Below, piece after piece: positions 9,650 to 17,325 of a stretch of DNA of 29,347 nt. The stretch covers positions 114,521 through 143,867 of the forward strand of contig PJRA01000005.1 in NCBI GenBank assembly GCA_016987375.1. The letters are read 5' to 3'. This DNA comes from Brachionus koreanus. Lineage: Eukaryota > Rotifera > Eurotatoria > Ploima > Brachionidae. The translations under genes and the position numbers were made by a program. Under the pieces are notes generated by a model. It saw nothing but the letters and a program-made list of their open reading frames with translations. It was not told where the DNA came from and made no database searches. Position 1 is the stretch's first letter, and every line of letters begins with the position of its first letter.

Positions 9650-10145
9650 AAATTTCTAATGACGAATTTTAAAGAGAAATATTTGTGAAATTTGATGTAA
9701 TGCAAAATGTAAAGGTTGCGAGAGATTTTTCCCTTATTTTTATGCATGTATATGTTTGGATTTTTAGCTAAAGTAAGACAGTTTTTAAAACTTACTGAAT
9801 TTGATGATATATTTTTGTTATAGCAGACAAATGTTGTTTATTTTGTTATATATAGAAATTAAAATGCTGATGCTTCTTTTTGTTTAAAAAAACGAATTTA
9901 AAAAAAAACACGGAGAATTTTGAACAAAAAAAATTAAATTCAAATTTTTAGCTTAGGATTTAAATGAAAATTTGATTTTTTTTTCAAATTAACATTTTTT
10001 CAATTTGAAAAAAAAAAAATTTTTATGTTATGATTTATTTTTTTTATCAAAGTCTGCTTAATATAAGCCTTCAAAATAAAGAAATTAATAATTTAAAATT
10101 AAATGAACTGTTCCAAAAATATAAGCATAATAGCATAATTTTGAG
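9650..10145. other. AT-rich upstream region of the synthetase gene
   Basis: Low-complexity A/T DNA. The promoter of the synthetase must lie at its left end, but I can point to no clear TATA or initiator element. No ORF of normal complexity is present. Confidence 0.5.
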
Positions 10146-10655
10146 AAAAAGCAAGTAACCGGTTTGAAAACGGTTTTTGAAAGAACCGGTTCTAAACCGG
10201 TTTTGTATTTGATTTTTTGTCTTCAATTTATTAAATTTTTTTTCATATATTTTTTCAATAATAAATAATTTTTAAAAGTATTTGATTTACTCAATAAATT
10301 TGTAAATTAAAAATTCAAATTAGATCTAAAAAAATTTATTGTTTAAAATTTTTCAAAAAAAAAAATCATCAAAAATATTTTCTTTTTATTATAAATTGCT
10401 TGACCAAAAATTTAAACAAACCAAATTTTTGACACTTTTACGACTCAAGGAAGTTCTATCAACTTTTAATGTTAAGCCAGCTACTGAAAATGTTTTTTCT
10501 GATGGAACACTAGTTGGACTAACCAGCATTAGCAGCACTTATAATGCATTACATTAAAAACCATGGTTTTAAATATTAATTTTACAAGTATTATGAAAAA
10601 TTATGAAACCGGTTTAGAAACTGGTTGCTAATTCAAAACCGGTTTACCAGCCCTA
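10146..10655. mobile_element. Short decayed hAT-family DNA transposon
   Basis: The right end reads, on the minus strand from 10655, TAGGGCTGGTAAACCGGTTT. TAGGGCTGG or CAGGGCTGG is the usual hAT terminal sequence. Inside both ends there are clusters of AACCGGTTT motifs (10157-10205 on the left; 10604-10645 on the right), which look like subterminal repeats. The left end is weaker, aligning as GCAAGTAACCGGTTT from about 10150. I find no convincing 8-bp target duplication (right flank GAATAAAC). Between the ends is a C-terminal transposase relic, so this is an internally deleted, roughly 510-bp copy. LINE sequence begins immediately to its right. Confidence 0.6.
10339..10590 (+). pseudogene. hAT transposase C-terminal (dimerisation domain) relic
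   Basis: The frame from 10339 ends FNVKPATENVFSDGTLVG then SISSTYNALH and a stop. Shifting one frame at about 10549 continues HYIKNHGFKY. This follows the hAT dimerisation signature (P.ts..sErvFS..G.i...R..l....v.aL.flk). Only some 80 residues are recognisable, and the catalytic RNase-H-like region is absent. It is non-functional, and it agrees with the hAT terminal repeats around it. Confidence 0.55.
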
Positions 10656-10664
10656 GAATAAACG

Positions 10665-10800
10665 AACTAAATTTCCTCTCAAAGTAAATATTTGTGGTAA
10701 AGATGTACAAGTCGTATATGAAATAATGCTCTTGGGTTTTAAGATTGATCAAAATCTTAACTTTTCAAAGCTTGCATTATTAATAGAGTTGTTGTTGATA
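10665..10800 (+). pseudogene. Non-LTR reverse transcriptase fragment (KLLGF.ID region)
   Basis: The plus frame reads VNICGKDVQVVYEIMLLGFK followed by IDQNLNFSKLALLIE. This corresponds to the segment just after the RT palm in Jockey/CR1-like LINEs (I.g..V..v...KLLG..ID..Lnf..HI..l). It abuts the end of the hAT element. No catalytic motif is in this fragment. Confidence 0.5.
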
Positions 10801-11109
10801 AAAAAGTCCAAGTAAGTATTATTTTTCATAATTGGGCTAAAAATTTAAGATCGAAATAAAAGAAAAATGACTTAAAAAAATTAAAACACAGTATGAGTAT
10901 TTTTATACAAGACTGATGAATAGTTTTTTTTTCAAGAGATCAATGTTGAAGTTTCAACATTCAAGTTTTCTATATTCAATAATAACAATTTGATTTTTAC
11001 TGATTATGAAAAAAAATTCAAAAAATTTAATTTAAATGTTTTAATGTTTACTTTTTTAAATTTTTTTTTTAAATTTATAAAAATTTATTTTAAATTTAAA
11101 CATAGTTTT
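10801..11109. other. AT-rich stretch, no gene seen
   Basis: Long A/T runs and no frame of normal complexity. It separates two oppositely oriented LINE fragments. Confidence 0.5.
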
Positions 11110-11480
11110 GGTTTTAATTAGCTTCGTAATTTTTTCGCTTTCCTGCAGTAGTGAACGTAGTGTAGTCTATTTTATAGAGCCACCAGGCTATGCAAAATTC
11201 TATAACTTTGTCTAATACACGTTGAAAATTTAATTCAAGCTCTTGTTGTTTTGCAAATTATTTATATGACTAAATCATCTGCAAAGAGGAGGATATTTTA
11301 ACATTCTACAGGAAGTTTTTTTTTATAGCACTGAAATAGATTATATATATGGTTGGTGAAAGGCAACTGCCATCATAAATAAAAGTTGAAACACAAAAAC
11401 GCTATACACAATTCAGCAAAGCCCCATCAAGATTGGGATCATCTGAATGTAGCCTTACAAACATGATAAACCATTAGGTT
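11110..11480 (-). pseudogene. Non-LTR reverse transcriptase relic, minus strand
   Basis: In minus-strand order: GSCLSPTIYIIYFSAI (about 11385-11325), resembling the QGSxLSPxLF.IY motif B; then LLFADDLVI (about 11290-11262), the catalytic motif C; then, in another frame, QELELNFQRVLDKVIEFC and AGKRKNYE (about 11245-11115), the L...L......W...L.....KT....GKRKNY pattern that follows motif C. Two frame changes and several stops show decay. The order of motifs is correct, so this is one copy rather than scattered pieces. It is the opposite strand to the fragment at 10665-10800. Confidence 0.65.
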
Positions 11481-11849
11481 CAAAAAAAAATTTATATTTT
11501 TCCTTCAAAAATAAATTTTTATTTGATTAATAGGTTTTTGCTGCAATCATACGATTATTTTTTTATTTAAAAAATAAGTTGGCGAAAATACTTTGATCTA
11601 AATAGAAAAATGTTGCTCTTTTTGCATTCAATTCGCCCAAGTTATATAACTTGAAAATTTTCAAAATTATCTTTATTTAGGCAAAGTTGGATAAGAAAAT
11701 TTAGAAAAATTACTCAGATCATTTAACAGAAAGTCAACCATTACATAATATGATTTTTAAGTTTATTGTTAGCTTTAAGTTGACGAAGATTATTTGAATA
11801 AAAATTGAACAGAATTTTAAATTCCTGAACAATAAGCTAAAACAATATT
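11481..11849. other. AT-rich stretch, at most a faint transposase remnant
   Basis: There is no sound gene. On the minus strand near 11640-11590 a weak FSI..KVFSPT run could be a relic of the Tc1 FSDESKF region, but it is too decayed and out of order to rely on. Confidence 0.4.
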
Positions 11850-12135
11850 AGTGAAAATAATTCACTAAAATTTTTTTCGGACAGTTTAGTGGGCCGACCA
11901 TTTAAAGGTTTTCTAATTGAAAAACGTTTTTTATTTATTACTTTTAAGCAGTGTTAATTCTATCACTAATCGCGCTATTTATTAAATTAGTCCCAAAATC
12001 TTAGCTTTTAAATGACCGTCTTTTGCTTTTATGCAGGCGGCAACCCGTTTTTTCATTGAAGAAATAAAATTGTCACAAATTTAAGTAAAAATTTTCAATC
12101 ATTCTTCATGGAGCAATTGGTTTAAATGGTCAACT
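11850..12135 (-). pseudogene. Tc1/mariner transposase relic
   Basis: The minus strand from about 12130 reads QLLHEE, then a gap with a stop, then FISSMKKRVAACIKAKDGHL. This matches the C-terminal end of Tc1-like transposases (NLISSMPRRVxAVIKAKGGHTKY). Lower down, at about 11935-11865, it reads RKPLNGRPTKLSEKNFSELF, which resembles the N-terminal GRPxKxS linker of the same family. Because the C-terminal part comes before the N-terminal part on this strand, the region is either two partial copies or a rearrangement. Stops occur throughout and no terminal inverted repeats were identified. Confidence 0.45.
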
Positions 12136-12197
12136 GAAGTTATCCTATAATTCAGTAATTTGTGGGGAATATATGACCTTTTTTTTGTTAAAAGATA

Positions 12198-12553
12198 CAG
12201 AGTTGCTTAAAAGTCACAAGTCTTAAATCAAGTACAAGTCAAGAATTTGACTTGTTGGATAAAAATTTAAAATGTAAAAGTCTTAGCTTTATAACTTTAA
12301 AGTAATTATTGATTTTTTTAAGAGATTTATTATATAATTTATTATTTGATTCAATTTTTTAACTTATTTAATAAATGAATAGTTCATGTTGGCCAGAACT
12401 GATTTTACACAATCATTCAAAACCTTTTTAAAAAAATTTACTATCTATTCTAACTAATAAGTGATTATAAAAACAAATTATAAAAAATTTTTAAATTTTT
12501 TCCAAAGTTAAGACTTGAAAAATTAAAAATTTCCTGACTTTTGTAGAAGTCTG
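12198..12553. repeat. Possible non-autonomous hAT-like element (weak)
   Basis: The left end reads CAGAGTTGCTTAAAAGTCAC and is followed by repeated CAAGTC/GACTTG motifs, including an inverted pair CAAGTCA/TGACTTG (12235-12254). The right end, TGACTTTTGTAGAAGTCTG, is an imperfect reverse complement of the left. CAGAG ends and short subterminal repeats are hAT-like. There is no target-site duplication and the match is partial. Confidence 0.25.
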
Positions 12554-12736
12554 ACCGTCAAGATCTACAATAGTTCCAAGATTTCTGAATTATTTCAAGT
12601 CAATATTAAGGCGAATATTCAGGTGTATCCATTATTTTAGATCTTTTATTATTAACATATCTAAAATAAAACTAATAAATCAACTACAAATTTTTTATTC
12701 TATGTGTCAATAAAATAAATTAATAATCACTTCGTT

Positions 12737-12756
12737 TTTAACACTAGAAGCACCAA
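12737..12756 (+). repeat. Solo terminal repeat of the piggyBac-like MITE family
   Basis: TTTAACACTAGAAGCACCAA is identical over 20 bases to the left end of the MITE at 25277. No matching right end lies within several hundred bases. It is therefore a lone end, possibly separated from its partner by the adjacent Gypsy insertion. Confidence 0.7.
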
Positions 12757-12866
12757 GCATTTTTTCAGGTTTTTTTAGTTCATAAATCCGTGCCTTAACA
12801 AACACTTATCAATTCGTACAGTTCATTATTGTTAAAATCCCTGACGATATTATTATTTTTATTAGT

Positions 12867-13785
12867 TTGACAATCGTCACAGTAATCCTGTACAAGATTT
12901 TTAAAAGAGGGAGGCATCTCACGCCCCAATCAAACACAATTTCCACCCCAACAAATCTTAACGTTTACAATACCATGCAGTTTGACATGGAGAGGAACGG
13001 TGAGAAAAGGCACAATGGAGGTGCATCTTCGCATCTAGTTCCCAAATCAATTAAAGCTTTTGAGGATTTCAAAGATGGAATGGATATGATCGCATGGTTT
13101 ACAGTGTTCGAAATTTATTTAAAAAATTTTGATCAATCGGAATGTGTGGAAAATTTACTGTCTAGTATAGAAAACAAGGCATTGTCACGTGCAAAAAACC
13201 TGAGTCGATTTTTGATTTCAGAGTACGGATATGTTGATCTTAAAAAAGAACTTATCGGCTTATACACAAAAGTAAACAAAGAAACCACAGTGAATCTGTC
13301 ACAACTTGCAATGTACAAGCAATCAATTTAGGAGAGTGTTATAGATTTTAGTAATAAAATCTTTGAAGGAGTGAGAAGTTTATTTCCTTCTGTTTATTTC
13401 CTTATTTCCTTCTTCTTTCTCTTCAATGGATATTGATCACATCATGCAAGAGCGTTTTGTCGAAGGTTTGGCAAACCAACGTCTTCGTGAACATACAAGA
13501 GCGAAAATGCTTAAAATGAAAAACATAAAAAAAGATTACAACTTTAAAATTAACGATTTAATCAAATACGCAGAGTGCAAATTGGCTAGTTATGATTCGG
13601 ACACCATCAACACAAGCAAACTAAGTAGCACGAGTGAGAGTAAAAGCCAATCAGAACAGTCGTTTAAAAATAATAACCAACAACTCGAACCATATAACCG
13701 TTATCGATCATTCAATAATTTCAAACAGAGATACAACAAGCAATGGACTCAAAATAACTGGAACACTAATCCAAATGTCCCATAA
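12867..13785 (+). pseudogene. Element A gag (frameshifted)
   Basis: Gag forms the retroelement particle. The first frame (12867-13331) includes FEDFKDGMDMIAWFTVFEIY and continues to the helical region ending LSQLAMYKQSI, then TAG and ESVIDFSNKIFEGV. The second frame (13426-13785) continues ERFVEGLANQRLREH, the usual F..GL...lr pattern of retrotransposon gag, and ends in an Asn/Gln-rich tail. The frame change coincides with a pyrimidine-rich local repeat of TTTATTTCCTT (13379-13424), probably slippage. No CCHC zinc knuckle is seen, although the Asn/Gln/Arg-rich tail could bind nucleic acid. Confidence 0.65.
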
Positions 13786-14331
13786 CAACCTAAATTTAAT
13801 CAACTAAAGAGTGAACAAAATGACATAAACAAAATTTTAGTTCTTGGTCGAGTTGAGACCCAAATAAATTGTTGTCGCCCAATTTTAGGACAAGCGTTGT
13901 TCAACAACACATAAGTTGATTACATGTGCGATACTGGTGCTGACAAAACGATTATTAATTACAAAACTTTTAATTTACTAAAAAGACACGATCCGGACAC
14001 GGTGATGAGGTCTTACCGCGGAAGCAAATTGTTTTCGTGTATAAATGAGATAAAAATTATAGGAGCTGTTTACTTGAAAAGGTGTTTAATCGTGCCAAAT
14101 ATAAGGTTGAAAAATACAATGGTGATTGTCGCCGAAAATAACTCTGGTTATGATTGTTTGTTGGGAAGAGATGTAATTAGTAAAATACCATTGTTGTGTC
14201 ACAAATTTAATTCGATTCAGGCGACTATTAAAGAAATGTCTTGTGAGATAAGGCGAATTTTCACTCTGGAAATACATGCAAGAAAGCAAAAAAGTCAGGG
14301 AAGGATCAATAAAAACCAATTGAACGATTGA
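13786..14331 (+). pseudogene. Element A aspartic protease region
   Basis: A stop (TAA) ends gag at 13783-13785. The frame then continues with KILVLGRVETQINCCRPILG, another stop, and VDYMCDTGADKTIINYKTF. DTGA is the active-site motif of retropepsins. Downstream YDCLLGRDVISKIP matches the conserved LG.D flap-end motif. The ORF ends at 14331. Two in-frame stops (13783, 13912) separate it from gag, so the polyprotein cannot be made by simple readthrough. Confidence 0.7.
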
Positions 14332-14394
14332 AAGAGTGGTTCTTACTTAAAACGTCAATGTTTAATAGAAAATTTGAGATAATCAAATTCTATT

Positions 14395-15214
14395 TAGTCC
14401 ATAGAGTCTGAAGTATAACCAGAAGAAAATAAGAGCGAAGTTCGCCATCAAGGTGAATCGAATCGAATTGAAAATCAAAATAAAATTGAAAAATTCCAGC
14501 TTGAAGGTCAAATAAATGATAAAAAAGAGGACAGTTTTGAATTGGAGAGTATTTTTCGAGAATTAAATTCAATTCAAAATCAAGTAGTGGAGGAACCAAT
14601 TTTGATAAAGGATATGTTAGATAGAGCGTTGGTAACGGTGAATAAAGAGAGTTCAAAAGCAAACCTCGAGTCAAGCGTTACGGAATTGGACAGCGATACT
14701 TTTAGTGAACCAAACACAGTGGAAATGGTTGAACCTGTACCGTTTTTAAAGAGAGAAGATTTCGAAAAAGCGGAAGAGCTGATCTAGGAAGGTTTTGAAG
14801 AAGTTGCTGCAAAATCTATAATTGATTTAATTCCAGATAAAAATCATGGTTTCACATTTAAAATTGATTTTATCGAGCCACAACAGAAACCGATACGATG
14901 CAAATGCAGACTTTTACTGTTGAATTTGAATGACAAAGTACGGCAGGAAATTGAGAGTCAAGTTCAGGCAGGTATTATTCGCCCGAGCAAAAGTCCGTGG
15001 TGCTTTCCAATCAGAGTGTTGGATAAACCAAAGGGTGGCATACGAATTACAGTGGACTACAAATAATTAAATAGAGTCATTAAGGACCATAATCAACTAC
15101 TCCTATCAATAAATGACTTATATAACATGATGACAGATGCTGATTTGTTTACAAAAATCGATCTAAAGTCAGCATACCACCAGATACCTGTTCACCACAA
15201 CAGCATTGAAGCAA
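14395..15214 (+). pseudogene. Element A linker and N-terminal reverse transcriptase
   Basis: After an acidic linker (14542-14787) and a TAG stop at 14785, the same frame continues to HGFTFKIDFIEPQQKPIRCK, then QAGIIRPSKSPWCFPIRVLD (RT finger motif I.PS.SPW..P), ITVDYK followed by a stop where the usual residue after DYR is variable, and DLFTKIDLKSAYHQIPVH (catalytic motif A, LDLKSAYHQI). Sequence then enters the gap. The catalytic Asp in KIDLKSAY is intact. Confidence 0.75.
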
Positions 15215-15265
15215 NNNNNNNNNNNNNNNNNNNNNNNNNNNNNNNNNNNNNNNNNNNNNNNNNNN
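15215..15265. other. Assembly gap (N run)
   Basis: 51 undetermined bases. Gypsy RT normally has about 60-70 residues between the AYHQI motif just before the gap and the xLDD motif just after it, so the true missing length should be nearer 150-200 bases than 51. Confidence 0.95.
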
Positions 15266-15385
15266 TCATTTAGAAAAGAATTTTCGGTGTTTTTTTGGAT
15301 GATTGTTTTATTTTTACCAACACTCAAAAATACGGATTAAAATCACACATATACACAGTGATGGACGTGAAAACTATGAAAAATA
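15266..15385 (+). pseudogene. Element A reverse transcriptase catalytic motif fragment
   Basis: The frame reads VFLDDCFIFTNTQK, which is RT motif C (Y/FxDD) of Ty3/Gypsy elements with the expected I.F.NT..E continuation. It then becomes unrelated or decayed (HIYTVMDVKTMKNN) until the GC-rich sequence begins at about 15386. Confidence 0.65.
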
Positions 15386-15392
15386 ATAGAGA

Positions 15393-15915
15393 TAAAGAGT
15401 GCTGCCGCACTACGATCTCGATTTGAAGGCAGCGCTGGAGAAAGCGCGTGGCCGAGAATGTCAGCGGACTGCTCAAGCCAACCGCGGCGGAGATGAGCAG
15501 CAGATCAATCAACTACACCGAGCGCAGACCGATGAGCAGCGGTTGTAGTAGCAACAACAACAGGCCGAGCTGGTCGACACCGAGTCATGGTATGTCCAAG
15601 CAGGACTGTGGATACTGTGGCAGGCGCAGCCACAAGGAGAAGTCAGAATGTCACGCGTTGAACACGGAGTGCAGGAAATGCGGTATCAGGGGTCACTTCG
15701 CGAAAGTATGCAGGGGCACTAGTAGAAGCAAGAATGCGATGAGAGGCGGTCAGCAACGAGCAAGCATGCAGCAGTTCCGAACGAGGAGCAGTGGAGGCAG
15801 GAGCCGGATCAGACAGCTGACCATGGATAAGGACAAGTATGAGGTCAACAAGCACGAGTACGACGAGTTTATGCGTTATAAGGCTAGTTGCGACTGGGAG
15901 GTCGGCACGATTTGA
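15393..15915 (+). pseudogene. Element B gag C-terminus with two zinc knuckles
   Basis: A helical start (LDLKAALEKARGRECQRTAQ, then DEQQINQLHRAQTDEQR, stop near 15547) changes frame into 15448-15915. That frame carries two CCHC-type knuckles: C-GY-C-GRRS-H-KEKSE-C (CX2CX4HX5C) and CRKCGIRGHFAKVC (CX2CX4HX4C). Zinc knuckles of gag bind the element RNA for packaging. The tail is basic and then ends at 15915, shortly before the protease. The N-terminal capsid part is not in the window. Confidence 0.75.
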
Positions 15916-15942
15916 AATTGAAACCGCTACAACGATTGAGCG

Positions 15943-16077
15943 AGAGCGATTGTAGAGATGGGTGGCACCGCAGTGGAGTTTCTGATTGACACAGGAGCGC
16001 TGATAAATGTTATTGATCAGTGGACATACAAGGGGATATCCAACAAGCCCCAGTTTGAGCGCTGCAACATTAGGTTC
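15943..16077 (+). pseudogene. Element B protease, 5' part (split by insertion)
   Basis: The frame reads VEMGGTAVEFLIDTGALINV, with active-site motif DTGA, and goes on to KGISNKPQFERCNIRF, where the LTR of element C begins. The remainder, YGYRADEPLPILGKLRCRV, resumes at 21323 in a compatible frame. A Leu follows DTGA where Ser or Thr is usual. Confidence 0.75.
16066..16077 (+). repeat. Target duplication beside element C, left copy
   Basis: AACATTAGGTTC directly before the left LTR is repeated exactly at 21311-21322, but there it lies about 20 bases beyond the end of the right LTR. Ty3/Gypsy integrase normally makes a 4-6 bp duplication directly touching both LTR ends. Confidence 0.75.
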
Positions 16078-16341
16078 TGTTGCCGGGTAGTTGGTCTTCT
16101 ACGTTTGGTTGACATTCGTTAGCACAAAAATAGGATTGAATAAAAGATAAAGTCCTTGAAAAATGCTTTATTTAACTCGCACAAAAAAGAAAGATACACT
16201 CTTAGCTTATTCTTATTCGCATTTATATTCCGTTTGATTACTCCTTGGCGCTAATTAGATAGAATAATAAGCTCTTAGCAACAATATAATAACAAATAAT
16301 ATTTAAGTAGCGAATGATAAGCAATTAGGCGCGCAACAACA
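16078..16341 (-). repeat. 3' LTR of element C (264 bp)
   Basis: On the plus strand it runs from TGTTGCCGGGTAG to GCGCGCAACAACA, with TG...CA ends on either strand. The first 252 bases match the other LTR. On the minus strand it contains a TATAAATG box (about 16225) and an AATAAA polyadenylation signal (about 16170). The base run just inside it (minus strand CCTGAGGGCG before TGTTG) is a weak polypurine tract. Confidence 0.85.
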
Positions 16342-16640
16342 CGCCCTCAGGATGAGAAACGATGTCCCCATCGCCTTGGGTACAATGCCGACTAATAATA
16401 CCCTTATGGTACCATTACAGCGTACCCGGTTATACAAGGTATGTCTCCTACGGTGGCATGCCAGTTTCATTACTGGGTGTCACCACCGTCGTTGGTCTCT
16501 CTGTGGGTTTGTCTTCAGGTACTAGCTGAAGCTGTGGCAAGGTCCCACTACCAACGGCACCCTCGTGAATAATCTTAAGACCAGATCTACCGGACCGCAC
16601 GTAATAATTTAGGTCTTCTCACCGTTGCTTCTTTTCAAAT
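16342..16640 (-). pseudogene. Element C pol C-terminal tail, decayed
   Basis: The minus frame from about 16640 reads FEKKQR, stop, EDLNYYVRSGRSGLKIIHEG, AVGSGTLPQLQLVPEDKPTE and RPTTVVTPSNETGMPP, then stops, and ends GDGDIVSHPEGVLLR directly at the LTR. The composition and Pro/Thr-rich sequence suggest the normal C-terminal end of the polyprotein. At least four stops interrupt it. An AT-rich insert (about 16641-16785), including a T15 run, separates it from the integrase C-terminus. The family assignment of this tail rests on position. Confidence 0.45.
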
Positions 16641-16785
16641 CTAAAGCGCATAATAATATTTTTTTTTTTTTTTACTAACTTATCTATGAGTTTTTAAGTT
16701 TAAATTAATAAAAAAATAAACAAAAATGAAAAATAATCTATAATTTAAAATCATAGAAATTATTTTTAATCTTTACATTAAACTA

Positions 16786-17325
16786 TCAATCTTGTTCATC
16801 ATTGTCCAGCGGTGTGTATTTCCTCAATCGCTGCACGTGGACGGCCATCTGTACTCCGTCACGCTCAATGCGGTAGGTACATGGGCTCAGTCTGGCTACC
16901 ACAGTGTAAGGCCCTTGCCATTTTGGCTTTAACTTCTGGGTATAACCCCTTTTTGGAACGGGCCAATAGATCATGTCTAAGTCTCCAACTTCCAAATTCA
17001 TCGGCTTATGTCTTAAATCGTATTTTTCTTTGTAGTACTCCATTGCTTTACTTTGTCGTGCTTGAACTGCTTCGTAACTGCTTCTTAAACGTTTTAGCAG
17101 GTCTATTTTGTAATCAAATTTTTCGTTTGTTTCATCAGGCCCTTCTTTACTCTGCGTACCAGACACAAGGTCTCCTGGAAGTATTGGGTCCCTTCCGTAA
17201 AGCAAGAAGTAAGGTGTTTCCTGGATCGTGTTATTAACTGTCACTCGGTACGCCATTAAACAATCATACAGTAACTTATCCCAATCGCTCTGGTTTTTGT
17301 TAGTAAGTGTCGCTAACACGTTAAA
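16786..17325 (-). pseudogene. Element C integrase C-terminal domain (core missing)
   Basis: From NVLATLTNKNQSDWDKLLYD through LMAYRVTVNNTIQETPYFLL, YGRDPILPGDL and KLKPKWQGPYTVVARLSP to HVQRLRKYTPL. This is the typical segment after the integrase catalytic glutamate (W......aYn...h..tg.sPf.l.yGr.p.lP) plus the GPF/Y-type module (K..pkw.GPY.V). None of the D,D,E catalytic residues are present in the element. The upstream sequence joins straight to the H2C2 finger region. Confidence 0.85.

Larger units (their letters stand above)
12867..15385 (+). mobile_element. Element A: decayed Ty3/Gypsy retrotransposon, cut by the assembly gap
   Basis: A plus-strand element with gag, protease and reverse transcriptase pieces in Gypsy order. 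It is AT-rich like the host background, in contrast to element B beyond it. Neither LTR is visible: the 5' boundary lies somewhere between 12757 and 12866, and the 3' side stops soon after the RT FLDD motif, where GC-rich element B sequence begins (about 15386). Several stops and frameshifts make it non-functional. RNase H and integrase are absent from the window. The 51-base N run inside its RT hides an unknown length. Confidence 0.75.

Noticed and set aside
16812..17237. 141-codon plus-strand frame
   Set aside because: It is antisense to the integrase C-terminal domain of element C and has no domain of its own.
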